A DNA stretch of 52,105 nt from positions 1-52,105 of the forward strand of contig CANJLI010000011.1 in NCBI GenBank assembly GCA_947475005.1, written 5' to 3'. The position numbers were made by a program, and so were the translations under genes. How positions within the stretch are numbered: position 1 is the first letter of the stretch; each line of letters opens with the position of its first letter. The notes under the pieces are model-generated. The model made no database searches, was not told the origin of the DNA, and was given only the letters and a program-made list of their open reading frames with translations. Positions 35,977 through 43,898 of this stretch are shown here, piece after piece. Source of the DNA: Deltaproteobacteria bacterium. GTDB taxonomy: Bacteria; Bdellovibrionota_B; Oligoflexia; Oligoflexales; Bog-1112.

Positions 35977-36910
35977 GGCGTGCGGACCTCGTTTGTAGCT
36001 GAATGCGAGGATCCACAAATGCGTAAAGTAGATCGGTGAGCAAGTTTACCAAGAGGTAACTCGCAGAGAATAGGAGCACACATCCCTGTACGATGGGATA
36101 ATCTCGGTTGTTTAACCCTTCAAGCATCAAGCTACCCACCCCGGGCCAGTCAAAGACTCGCTCCGTAATCACAGCTCCGGTAAGTAAGACCCCAAACTGC
36201 AATCCTGCCACAGTGACCAGTGGCAATGCGGCATTGCGTAAGACGTGCTTGCCGATCACTACACTCTCGCTACACCCTTTTGCACGAGCGGTTCTCACAT
36301 AGTTTTCCTTCAGATGCTCCAACATCGAGGAACGGGTCATGCGGTTGAGGATGGCAGAAAGCGCAATCCCCATGGTGCAAGCTGGTAACACGTAGGAGGT
36401 CCAACCCCCTCGTTCCGACACGGGCAACCATCCAAGCCACACGGAAAATAACAGCACCAGCATAGGACCGAGCCAAAACGTGGGCATGGCAACCCCTATG
36501 AGGGAGAAGACCGACGAGAACCCATCGAGCCATCGCCCCTGCTGCAGGGCGCTGAAGATGCCCATGGGTACTCCGAGCAACAGTGCCACCAGGACAGCGA
36601 GCAAGGCCAGCTCCACGGTGGGTAGCAGTCGCTCTACGATCATCTCGGCTACCGGGCGATTGTAGATCAAGGAGGAACCAAGGTCCCCACGAGCTACCTG
36701 CTTCACGTAGGTCACAACCTGCATGCCCACGGGCTGCTGTAGACCTAAGCGCTCGCGCAACTGGATGCGCTCCTGGGGGGTGGCAAACTCCCCCAATAGG
36801 GTATCCACGGGATCTCCGGGTACAAAATGGATCAATAAGGCCACCGCCACGACGACCCCAAAAGCTACGGGGATTACATGCAACACTCTGTATAAACAAT
36901 AGAAAAACAC
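35969..36910 (-). CDS. dppB: dipeptide/oligopeptide-type ABC transporter permease (DppB-like)
   Basis: This 313-residue permease is the partner of DppC. The N-terminal helix is followed by VPGDPVDTLLGEFATPQERI and RLGLQQPV, typical of DppB/OppB. GDLGSSLIYNRPVAEMI precedes the transmembrane core, and the EAA loop is NYVRTARAKGCSESVVIGKHVLRNAALPLV. The end FVDPRIQLQ is also standard. It overlaps dppC by eight bases. It is divergent from the RHH-like gene, so its promoter lies in 36911-37087. Confidence 0.93.
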   Translation of the reverse strand: MFFYCLYRVLHVIPVAFGVVVAVALLIHFVPGDPVDTLLGEFATPQERIQLRERLGLQQPVGMQVVTYVKQVARGDLGSSLIYNRPVAEMIVERLLPTVELALLAVLVALLLGVPMGIFSALQQGRWLDGFSSVFSLIGVAMPTFWLGPMLVLLFSVWLGWLPVSERGGWTSYVLPACTMGIALSAILNRMTRSSMLEHLKENYVRTARAKGCSESVVIGKHVLRNAALPLVTVAGLQFGVLLTGAVITERVFDWPGVGSLMLEGLNNRDYPIVQGCVLLFSASYLLVNLLTDLLYAFVDPRIQLQTRSARHG

Positions 36911-37087
36911 TAGGCGTCCCCCTTGTGATTCGGATTTTACCCATCTCCTATTGTAATGCAGCTTGCGTCAGCGCGTCATTCGCATTACATATAGGGGGTA
37001 TATTTTGGCTTGTAAGTATTCCAGATCCAATGATACCAGTGGCTTCGCCTGAAATCGCCTACCCCTCTATTTTGAAAAGACCGTACT

Positions 37088-37531
37088 ATGACCCAGGAAT
37101 CAGATCCTCTCGACAATTCGCATGCGTCCTCTTCGGCTTCCACAGTAGAAAAGACGGAATCTCATGTACTTAAAGTTTCCTTATCGGAAAGTTTGTACCG
37201 CAAATTGCAATATAAAGCCCAAGGAGAGAGCGTCTCCATGGAGGAGCTTGCTCGTGAGCTACTCGCAGAAGGGGTGGTTCTACGCGCTTGGGAAATCATC
37301 GAGCGCAACAAGACCATGATGCGCCCCAATAGCGGCAACTCTGCTGGATTTACTCAGGAAAATCGTTCCAGAAGCCCTAACAGTCGCCCTCAGTCCCCGA
37401 TGCAAAAGCCTCGGACTGGGTTTCAAAATTCCCAGCCCAATCCTCAAAGACGTCCGAGCAACTACCGCAATATCCTAGAAGACAGTGCCAACTTTATCGA
37501 GTATGTGCGCAGCCAAGAACGCAAGAAATAA
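37088..37531 (+). CDS. RHH-like small protein with disordered tail
   Basis: This is a 147-residue protein. Residues about 28-72 (LKVSLSESLYRKLQYKAQGE followed by SVSMEELARELLAEGVV) have the strand-helix-helix pattern of ribbon-helix-helix DNA-binding domains of the Arc/CopG/HicB kind. Residues 78-130 are rich in Asn, Pro, Ser, Arg and Gln and should be unfolded. A short helix (ANFIEYVRSQERKK) closes the protein. It lies 12 bases before speE and shares its transcript, so a regulatory link to polyamine synthesis is possible but not shown. Confidence 0.7.
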   Translation: MTQESDPLDNSHASSSASTVEKTESHVLKVSLSESLYRKLQYKAQGESVSMEELARELLAEGVVLRAWEIIERNKTMMRPNSGNSAGFTQENRSRSPNSRPQSPMQKPRTGFQNSQPNPQRRPSNYRNILEDSANFIEYVRSQERKK

Positions 37532-37543
37532 CGGAAATTTCCT

Positions 37544-38389
37544 ATGACTACTCCCTTCTGGTTTACCGAAGACGATCTCAATGAGATCAAAATTAGTTAT
37601 GCAGTGGATCGTGTTTTATATGAATCCGAGTCCGAGTTCCAAACCGTCAAGGTAATCGAGAGCAAAGCCTACGGCAGAATGCTGATTCTTGATGGCGTGG
37701 CCCAAACCACGGACCAAGATGAATTCGTCTACCACGAAATGATGGCCCACGTGCCTGTGAGCTACCATCCAAACCCACAAAAGATCCTGATCGTGGGCGG
37801 AGGCGACGGAGGCATCGTACGCGAGCTGTTGCGTCACGACTGTGTGCAAGAGATTACCCTGTGCGAAATCGATGGCAAAGTCGTCGAAGTCTGCAAAGAG
37901 TACTTTCCTAAGCATTCCTCTGGGCTCTCTCATCCCAAGGTGAACGTACAAATTGCAGACGGAATTGCCTATGTGAAGAACCTGCCAGCTGCGAGTATGG
38001 ACATCATTTTGGTGGATTCCAGTGATCCAATCGGACCGGGAGAAGGGCTCTTTACTGCGGAGTTTTACAAATCCGTGGCTCGCGCGCTGAAGCCGGACGG
38101 CATCCTCGTGGCACAAACGGAATCCCCGTGGCTACCGGGTGCTTTCTTGAAGGGCATTGCGAACAATATTCGGGCTGGATTTCGTACATTGCGTCCGTAC
38201 GTAGGTCCGGTTCCGACCTACCAACGTGGGTTGTGGTCTTGGACCATGGCGACCAACATGCCTGCAGAGCAGCTGGTGCACCACAGCGCTCGCCTTGAAG
38301 GCCTTTCCACCAAATACCTGACGCCAGCTTTGGCTCAGGTGATCTTGGACATCACCCCGCCATTTTATTTGGACAAAGTTAAAGCGTAA
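37544..38389 (+). CDS. speE: spermidine synthase (polyamine aminopropyltransferase)
   Basis: This 281-residue enzyme moves an aminopropyl group from decarboxylated S-adenosylmethionine to putrescine and releases methylthioadenosine. The family motifs are present: FQTVKVIES, RMLILDGVAQTTDQDEFVYHEM, the nucleotide-binding ILIVGGGDGGIVRELLRH, CEIDGKVVEVCKEYFP, the catalytic aspartate loop ILVDSSDPIGPGEGLF, and VAQTESPW. The methylthioadenosine it makes is the substrate of MtnP encoded 11 kb away. GGAA lies upstream of the ATG. Confidence 0.95.
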   Translation: MTTPFWFTEDDLNEIKISYAVDRVLYESESEFQTVKVIESKAYGRMLILDGVAQTTDQDEFVYHEMMAHVPVSYHPNPQKILIVGGGDGGIVRELLRHDCVQEITLCEIDGKVVEVCKEYFPKHSSGLSHPKVNVQIADGIAYVKNLPAASMDIILVDSSDPIGPGEGLFTAEFYKSVARALKPDGILVAQTESPWLPGAFLKGIANNIRAGFRTLRPYVGPVPTYQRGLWSWTMATNMPAEQLVHHSARLEGLSTKYLTPALAQVILDITPPFYLDKVKA

Positions 38390-38417
38390 TTCGGGGACAT
38401 CCCGCGAATTAGAGGAA

Positions 38418-38448
38418 GGGGACACTCCATTTGGATGTCCCTTTAATT
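38418..38448 (+). terminator. family A-derived hairpin with T-run after speE
   Basis: The stem GGGGACACTCCA / GGATGTCCC around TTT is followed by TTTAATTATT. It looks like an intrinsic terminator for speE made from a diverged family A element. Confidence 0.5.
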
Positions 38449-38470
38449 ATTATTTGCCAATTATTTTTAA

Positions 38471-38553
38471 GATCGGGTCCACCTACCGAATTAATAAGGG
38501 GCGCAGGGGCAATGCCCCTGCGCCCCTTATTAATTCGGTAGGTGGACCCGATC
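38471..38553. repeat. family C palindrome, 40 bp arms
   Basis: Perfect 40-base arms (ends GATCGGGTCCACCTACCG, tip GGGGCGCAGGGGC) surround AAT at 38511-38513. The spacer from 38390 to 38698 contains only this, two diverged family A copies (38418-38441, 38602-38626) and the duplicated gene end described next. Confidence 0.95.
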
Positions 38554-38559
38554 TCATCT

Positions 38560-38740
38560 GTAACCATTTCCAGCCGAGACCGAGTGTGGAATTGGGAAAT
38601 TGGGGACACTCCATCGGGGTGTCCTCGCATCATCGTGCTAGAAAAACTCGAAGAAGATAGGCACAAAAAATCTGCTTGAGAAAAAAGGGATATTTCTCTC
38701 AAGAAACAAAAGTAACCATTTCCAGCCGAGATCGAGTGTG
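38560..38740. repeat. 29 bp direct repeat including a gene's 3' end
   Basis: The 29-base phrase beginning GTAACCATTTCCAGCCGAGA and ending CGAGTGTG occurs at 38560-38588 and, with one mismatch, at 38712-38740. The second copy encodes the HTRSRLEMVT end of the dnaC-like paralogue. The first copy encodes the same residues in a dead reading frame, so the gene end was duplicated or split by an insertion. Confidence 0.85.
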
Positions 38741-39463
38741 CGCATCGAGCCATTCCAAGGTAGGTCGGCTCTTTGCCTGCCCGAGGATCTGATCCACCGC
38801 AGCGCTCCGGCGTCGCAGCGGCAGCACCGCACTGGGCGCACTCGGAGCTGGGTGCAGCTCCATCCAAAGCGGGATCGCAGCCGCATCGCACCAGCGCACC
38901 ACAGCCGCAAAATCTTCGCGGGTTTGACGCTGCCACATCGGCTTGCGCTGCTCCACCCAGCACACCGCAGGGATTTCTTGCTGAGTCAGCCAAAGGGGCA
39001 GTGCCTCCCCCCAATTCTCTCCCAAGGGAATCCACATGGCAGAAATCCCCAATTGCCAGATACAAGCTGCTGCAAAGCTAAAGCCCAGAGAGGTGGCAGG
39101 TGTTTTGGAGCGTGCTTTGCTTGTGGGATGCACAGCAAGGGGGGATGCTTTCCACAGCAGTTTTCCCCGAGGAGAGGTAGTGGCATGTTGCTCGCGGGCA
39201 AAGGACAAGAGGGAAACCAGCGTGTCGTTCTTGGCAATATTCGAAGGGGCGTACGGATGTTCCAAGAGGTGTTGCAATTTGGCAAGCCGTTCTTGCAAGG
39301 CGCAATACCGCACTGCATCAGACTCGTGGCAGTATGACCAGCCTTTGCCTTCACAACAGGGAAAATACGCGGGATCGACTTGGGGGAGCTCGCCTCCTGC
39401 TTCAACTTGAATCCCACAAAGGGGATCTGAGGAGAGGGTCATGCTAGAAAGGCAGCAACTCAC
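38699..39463 (-). CDS. degenerate DnaC/DnaI-like protein
   Basis: This 254-residue protein is encoded directly after dnaC; its GTG overlaps the dnaC stop as GTGA. An ATG at 39442 is an alternative start. The N-terminal part (FPCCEGKGWSYC...RYCALQERLAKLQHLLEHPYAPSN) resembles the Cys-rich segment of DnaC/DnaI helicase loaders and the upstream DnaC. The end (HTRSRLEMVTF) recalls the sensor-2-like SRLVETTQF of that protein. No Walker A or B can be found, so it cannot be an active ATPase. I infer a diverged paralogue, perhaps a structural partner; homology needs a profile comparison. The 3' end is involved in a 29-base duplication. Confidence 0.6.
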   Translation of the reverse strand: MSCCLSSMTLSSDPLCGIQVEAGGELPQVDPAYFPCCEGKGWSYCHESDAVRYCALQERLAKLQHLLEHPYAPSNIAKNDTLVSLLSFAREQHATTSPRGKLLWKASPLAVHPTSKARSKTPATSLGFSFAAACIWQLGISAMWIPLGENWGEALPLWLTQQEIPAVCWVEQRKPMWQRQTREDFAAVVRWCDAAAIPLWMELHPAPSAPSAVLPLRRRSAAVDQILGQAKSRPTLEWLDAHTRSRLEMVTFVS

Positions 39464-40368
39464 AGGGTATTGTCTCGTCTTCGGTAATCTCGTCCCAGCA
39501 TCTCCACAAATTGGGTGGTTTCCACCAGTCGGGAGAAAATTCGCTTGCCTACACGATACTCCAAGGATCCTTGAATATCGGAGGCAAACAGACCAAACTT
39601 GTCCGACGGCTCCCCATCATCGAGGGCTTTGTTGGAGTAGATATGCTTGGGGTGCAAAATTTCCTTAAAGGTGCAGTTGGTAGAGGCAACGATGGTTTTG
39701 TTCTGGTTATAGCGACCCATAATGAGCTGGTCGAGAATGGTCAGCTCAAAGTCCGTGTTGCGACCCTTGCCTAACTCATCAATGAACAGCACCTCCACTT
39801 GTAGAAGGGGTGCCAATACGTCCATCTCCGAGGTGGTGTTTTTCGAGTACGAGGCTTTGACCTCTGCCAGCAGTTGGAAGAAGTCCACAAATCGCACTCC
39901 GATACCTTGCCGCGCCAGTTGCTTGGCCAAGCACACGAGGAGATAGGTCTTGCCCACGCCCACGGGGCCGCTGATCACCAAACCAGGGGTGCCAGCAGCA
40001 AAGCCCGCAGCCCAGGCGCGGAGCTTCTCTGATACCTGCATGCAGGTGCCACTGGTATTTTGAAACTGGGAAAAATCCGCAGCCGTATAGCGAGAGGGGA
40101 TCTGGGCGTCGTTGAGGATATGCATCACCCGCGTTGGGGAGGGGGTGCGGCAGAACTGGGCTTGGCGATCCACAGAGCGCTGGGTAAGGCCCTGGCAGGC
40201 TTTGCAGGTGCGTACGCATGTGCAAAGCTCAGCGCGCAGGGTGGCGCCTCCTTTTTGCAAGACAATACCGCTCCCCCCGCAGCATGGCCGCTCGTTACCG
40301 AGGGCGCAGGGCGCAGGAGGGAGAGGGGGGAGATTCTGATTTTGCAGGGATTGGAGGAGCTTACCCAC
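39460..40368 (-). CDS. DnaC/DnaI-type replicative helicase loader
   Basis: This 302-residue AAA+ protein probably loads the replicative helicase. The N-terminal third has cysteine clusters (RPCCGGSG, ELCTCVRTCKACQG), a likely zinc-binding helicase-interaction domain. It is followed by the arginine/proline linker (NDAQIPSRYTAADF). Walker A is GPVGVGKTY (134-142) and Walker B is VLFIDELGKG (193-202). The sensor 1 region is TIVASTNCT and the late segment YRVGKRIFSRLVETTQFVEM supplies the arginine residues typical of the family. The GTG start has GAGG upstream and lies 27 bases after rpsD on the same strand, an unusual partner. Confidence 0.85.
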   Translation of the reverse strand: MGKLLQSLQNQNLPPLPPAPCALGNERPCCGGSGIVLQKGGATLRAELCTCVRTCKACQGLTQRSVDRQAQFCRTPSPTRVMHILNDAQIPSRYTAADFSQFQNTSGTCMQVSEKLRAWAAGFAAGTPGLVISGPVGVGKTYLLVCLAKQLARQGIGVRFVDFFQLLAEVKASYSKNTTSEMDVLAPLLQVEVLFIDELGKGRNTDFELTILDQLIMGRYNQNKTIVASTNCTFKEILHPKHIYSNKALDDGEPSDKFGLFASDIQGSLEYRVGKRIFSRLVETTQFVEMLGRDYRRRDNTL

Positions 40369-40395
40369 TTGGATGCACCCTCTATGGAGCGTCGG

Positions 40396-41016
40396 TTACT
40401 TGCTGACTCGTCGTGCGTAGAACTCAACGACAAGGGAGACTTCAAGGGGAAATGGGAAGGACTCACGATCAGGTGCTGTGATCATTTTAGCCGTAGCTTG
40501 TTCAGCATCGAAAGCCAACCAAGCTGGACGTGCCAATGGAAGTTGCTCCAAGCTGGCTGCAACGACAGCAAACTTCTGTCCTTTGCTGCTGACCTGGATC
40601 TGTTGACCCGGGCGAACGCTGTAGGAAGGAATGTTTACCTTCTTGCCGTCAACCAACACGTGGCAGTGACCCACCAACTGGCGAGCCGCTGGGATGCTAG
40701 AAGCAAATCCGGCGCGGAAAACAACGTTGTCCAAGCGGGACTCCAAGATTTCCAAAAGCTTGTTACCGGAGTGCTCACGGGAACGGAAAGCGCGCTGTAC
40801 AACGGTACGGAGATGACGCTCGGTCACGCCGTAGTTGAAACGAATCTTTTGTTTTTCAAGCAGTTGCAACCCGTAGTCGCTCTTCTTCTTCTTGAACTGT
40901 CCTTCGCGCATCCCTGGGGGATTTGGTTTGCGCTCGATAGTTTTACGGGAAAGACCGGGGAGATCCACCCCAACAGCACGCATCAATTTTACTCGCGGTC
41001 CGCGATATCGTGACAT
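40396..41016 (-). CDS. rpsD: 30S ribosomal protein S4
   Basis: This 206-residue primary 16S rRNA-binding protein also represses its own mRNA in many bacteria. The N-terminus MSRYRGPRVKLMRAVG is the cysteine-free (zinc-free) version. KKKSDYGLQLLEKQKIRFNYGVTERHL and the S4 RNA-binding domain (LESRLDNVVFRAGFASSIPAARQLVGHCHVLVDGKKVNIPSYSVRPG) are unmistakable. The ATG at 41016 is preferred over one at 41115 because AAGAGG precedes it and the protein then begins as usual. It stands apart from rpsM-rpsK-rpoA and heads an rpsD-dnaC unit. Bases 41017-41293 hold its leader and no gene. Confidence 0.97.
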   Translation of the reverse strand: MSRYRGPRVKLMRAVGVDLPGLSRKTIERKPNPPGMREGQFKKKKSDYGLQLLEKQKIRFNYGVTERHLRTVVQRAFRSREHSGNKLLEILESRLDNVVFRAGFASSIPAARQLVGHCHVLVDGKKVNIPSYSVRPGQQIQVSSKGQKFAVVAASLEQLPLARPAWLAFDAEQATAKMITAPDRESFPFPLEVSLVVEFYARRVSK

Positions 41017-41293
41017 AGACCCTAACCTCTTAAAATCCGATTCAAATTCCTGGGAATCTTGATTGATAAAGACAAATAGAAGCCGCATTATCTGCGACAT
41101 AACCGTAAAAATCAAGGCATTTCGCGCTTGGGGTATGGTTTTCCACTTGTGTGGTCCTTGCCAAGGCCCCTTTGGATCGTTCTCAGCCTCCTTTTTATTT
41201 TCTTTCTACCGGAATTTACCTTGGATCCCCAGGAAACTTCCATGTATACCCGTTGAAATAACAGCTGCTTGCTTGATCCCCTAGGGAGTCGAA

Positions 41294-41848
41294 ATGACAA
41301 GACAAATGTATGTGGGATTATGGGTGTGGTTGACTCTGGCACCGATGGTCAGTCTTGCGGCGGATCAAGCGTGGCCTCCAGCTTCTGTTCTCGCTCTTCG
41401 TCGTCGATTACAGTGCGCTGAGCCAAAGTCTATCGCCCTTCCCGCTCGGCTCCGTGTGTTGGAATTCTCTCAGAAACGAGCTCAGCCACTGCGTTCTTCG
41501 TCACTTAGACACCCTCCTGTGTCTGTTATTCCGGTAACAGAAGTTATCACGCTGAATATCAAACGTAATGAGAAGACCGGCTCGTTTGGGTTCTATCCTA
41601 CTGTGGCTTACTGTCACATTCGAAAGAAGATGTATGCTTCCGTTCTCTGGGTACGCGACCAAATGGGCGATCCCCTACGTATGGACGACAAAATTTTATC
41701 TATAAACGATTGGGATCTTAGAAACATAACACTAGAAACAGTAGATAATATCGATGATGCTTTTATCTCCGCAGAGGAGAAATGTGAGCCGATGAAGGTG
41801 AAAGTGGAGCGGAAGATCCCTACAAAAGAAAAAGAAGGGGGTGAGTAG
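41294..41848 (+). CDS. exported single-PDZ protein
   Basis: This 184-residue protein has a signal peptide (MTRQMYVGLWVWLTLAPMVS, cut near LAA) and a basic linker. One PDZ domain at about 86-176 begins ITLNIKRNEKTGSFGF, where GSFGF takes the place of the GLGF carboxylate-binding loop. It continues with RMDDKILSINDWDLRNITLE, the GDxIlxINg-like strand typical of eukaryotic PDZ order rather than the permuted DegP/HtrA form. AGGGAG precedes the ATG. A fragment of a related PDZ gene lies 1.8 kb away, beyond the S53 peptidase gene. It probably binds protein C-termini outside the cytoplasm. Confidence 0.8.
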   Translation: MTRQMYVGLWVWLTLAPMVSLAADQAWPPASVLALRRRLQCAEPKSIALPARLRVLEFSQKRAQPLRSSSLRHPPVSVIPVTEVITLNIKRNEKTGSFGFYPTVAYCHIRKKMYASVLWVRDQMGDPLRMDDKILSINDWDLRNITLETVDNIDDAFISAEEKCEPMKVKVERKIPTKEKEGGE

Positions 41849-41850
41849 AA

Positions 41851-41891
41851 GGTCCAGTGGGGACACCCGATGCGAGTGTCCCCGCTGGGCC
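41851..41891. repeat. family A palindrome between converging genes
   Basis: A 41-base copy has extended arms (GGTCCAGTGGGGACAC and GTGTCCCCGCTGGGCC). It lies between the ends of the PDZ gene and the S53 peptidase gene. Confidence 0.9.
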
Positions 41892-41907
41892 ATGCTCCAT
41901 CACAGGC

Positions 41908-43581
41908 CTACTTCGTGGACAACTCATTGATTAAATCCGCACCTCGGAAGGTGCCCCAACCGGTAGCGTTGTCATAGCCTTTTACAGCGTGGTAGCCAAG
42001 GGGTGGTTTCGCATTGCCGTTTGAGCTTCCGTCAGCAATGTCATGAAAGGTGTGCGCGTAGGATGTGGAAGCCCCGATGTTATAGAGAATGGGAGTTGGT
42101 AACCCCATAGGCCCTCTACCTTTTTCTGCCCGTTGTTCGTTAACGAGAGCTCCAAAAGCTGCCCACAGGGGAGCCGCACAGCTGGTGCCCCCGACGATGA
42201 TCCACTGGGAGCTTGAATAAACGGCGTAGCCGGTCTCTGGATCTGAGTTCAAGGAAACATCGGGTACGTTGCGTCGGGTGAGGGATTTTTGGAGCCCAGG
42301 TTTCAATGCCTTTTTTTGCCAACTTGGAATTGCCCAGACTGCGCTGAGTCCACCCCCTCCTCCACCCCCATTGTGATTCAGTCCATTCCAGGTTGATTCA
42401 GATACGTAAGATCCATCTGCATCCGTCGTCAGACGTGTGCCTCCTACGCTTACCACATAGGGTTGGGCAGAGGGGTCGTCCACAATCAGTTTTTTCGGGG
42501 AATCTGCATCATCATAGGCACCGTTATCTCCAGAAGCTGCATAGAGGGCTTGGCCTTGGGCTGCAAACTGTTTAAAAATGTTGGCTTCAGCTCGTAAATA
42601 GGCGCGAGTGATTAGATTCTCACTTAAGCCCCACGATGTCGAAATGGATTTGCTTCGATTGTCGATAGCGACTTGGTTGTACATATCGAGTCCCCCTTTG
42701 TTGGTATTGGGGGCTTCGTACACCAAAATCTTAGCTAATTTGGGAGCCAGTGCGATCATCAGTTCGATGTCCAAGGCGACTTCGACAGATCCTTTGCCTG
42801 GGTTGGTGTTGGTGGCTCCATCCACGTAGATGTTTTCTAAGGGCACAGGAGGTAGATTGGGATAAAATGTTTGATTGTACTCTGCGATATCACTGGGGTA
42901 GTAGGCATCGAATTCTACCACTGCCGCAATTTGACCCGAGCCCTGCAAGTGCTCTGGAATTTCATAGGCTGTCCGAATGGTAGCTGGAGTCAAACCCATA
43001 TCATCGTCTCTCGTGGTGTCTCGACGTCGCATGTGGTTGCGCAAGCGGCTCATGTTCTCGAGACCTTGAACTGACATAATCGACAATCCGGATGGGACTT
43101 GCAATTCGCGAGAAGGGGCATACACGATTCTCGAATCGTGCAATCGGTATTGGGAGATGGTGGTGTGGAAGGCCGCACTCACATTGGCTATGCTACCACT
43201 TGCATGGACGATCATTCGGTTGGCGTCCACGGTACGTACGGTAAGACCATTGTCTTGTAAGAATTGAGTTACATCCGATACCTGTTCTTCTGTGGGAGAA
43301 AAGCGTTGCATAAACTCTTCGCTACTGAGGAACTGATTGTAGATGGGGCTTTTTGGATCGTAGAGATCTGTGATGGTTTTATCGAGATCTTCTTTGTGGT
43401 TCAAATCGAGGAGGATGGAGATTTCAAGTTCTTGGCGGGCTTCTAGAGGGCCTATATTTTCCGCTTCCATCAGGTTTTTTGGAATGTGACTTTCCAGTGT
43501 GATAAGCTCGGCATTTGCAATAGCAGGTACAACCAAGCTTTGCAGCAGGAGCGCAGATAGAAGCGTTTTTCTTTCTCTCAC
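41908..43581 (-). CDS. S53 family (sedolisin/pro-kumamolisin) serine-carboxyl peptidase
   Basis: This 557-residue exported acid peptidase has a signal peptide ending near IANA-24. The activation propeptide (about 30-180) contains YNQFLSSEEFMQRFSPTEEQ, the pro-kumamolisin motif. The catalytic residues are all present: Glu267 and Asp271 in SVEVALDIELM, the oxyanion Asp352 in AASGDNGAYDD, and Ser467 in VGGTSCAAP. The C-terminal calcium site is visible (DIADGSSNG...GYDNATGWGT). The GTG start at 43581 has a G-rich stretch upstream. Members digest protein at low pH. The gene sits between a PDZ gene and a PDZ fragment, both on the other strand, as if inserted or rearranged there. Confidence 0.94.
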   Translation of the reverse strand: MRERKTLLSALLLQSLVVPAIANAELITLESHIPKNLMEAENIGPLEARQELEISILLDLNHKEDLDKTITDLYDPKSPIYNQFLSSEEFMQRFSPTEEQVSDVTQFLQDNGLTVRTVDANRMIVHASGSIANVSAAFHTTISQYRLHDSRIVYAPSRELQVPSGLSIMSVQGLENMSRLRNHMRRRDTTRDDDMGLTPATIRTAYEIPEHLQGSGQIAAVVEFDAYYPSDIAEYNQTFYPNLPPVPLENIYVDGATNTNPGKGSVEVALDIELMIALAPKLAKILVYEAPNTNKGGLDMYNQVAIDNRSKSISTSWGLSENLITRAYLRAEANIFKQFAAQGQALYAASGDNGAYDDADSPKKLIVDDPSAQPYVVSVGGTRLTTDADGSYVSESTWNGLNHNGGGGGGGLSAVWAIPSWQKKALKPGLQKSLTRRNVPDVSLNSDPETGYAVYSSSQWIIVGGTSCAAPLWAAFGALVNEQRAEKGRGPMGLPTPILYNIGASTSYAHTFHDIADGSSNGNAKPPLGYHAVKGYDNATGWGTFRGADLINELSTK

Positions 43582-43686
43582 GGTAAACCCCCATAGTAAA
43601 TTCTGCTGCCTTATCGGTAGATCAAAAAAAATACTGATTCTCTTGGAACCAGCTGAATTTTCAATGTATACCCGTCTGATTGTTCT

Positions 43687-43872
43687 GTGATGCTATGCGA
43701 TGTAAAGGCCAGAAGAACTGGGTTGCGGGTGCGGGGCCGTATCCTGTCTGTTAATGGATTGAATGTAGCCAATATGCCACAAGTTGTGGTCTCTCATATC
43801 CAATCCACACCTAAAAATGAATCACTGAGGTTACAAGTTAGACGTATCGTAGATACACCGGTCTCGCTGTGA
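43687..43872 (+). pseudogene. PDZ domain fragment
   Basis: This frame encodes the C-terminal half of a PDZ domain (TGLRVRGRILSVNGLNVANM...LRLQVRRI), corresponding to the later part of the domain at 41294-41848. It lacks a signal peptide and the ligand loop. The region upstream retains ATGTATACCCGT (43664-43675), which also occurs before the intact gene at 41242-41253, pointing to a duplicated and then truncated copy. Confidence 0.6.
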
Positions 43873-43898
43873 GCGAGAATGGTAAGTAGACACTAGGC

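Noticed and set aside
36911..37087. A riboswitch or other structured leader before speE or dppB
   Set aside because: No recognisable aptamer core or terminator pair could be seen in the spacer.
38409..39065. A 218-codon minus-strand frame running through the family C hairpin into the dnaC-like gene
   Set aside because: It reads across palindromes (NSVGGPDL and its mirror) and lacks a plausible start; only its duplicated HTRSRLEMVT end is meaningful.
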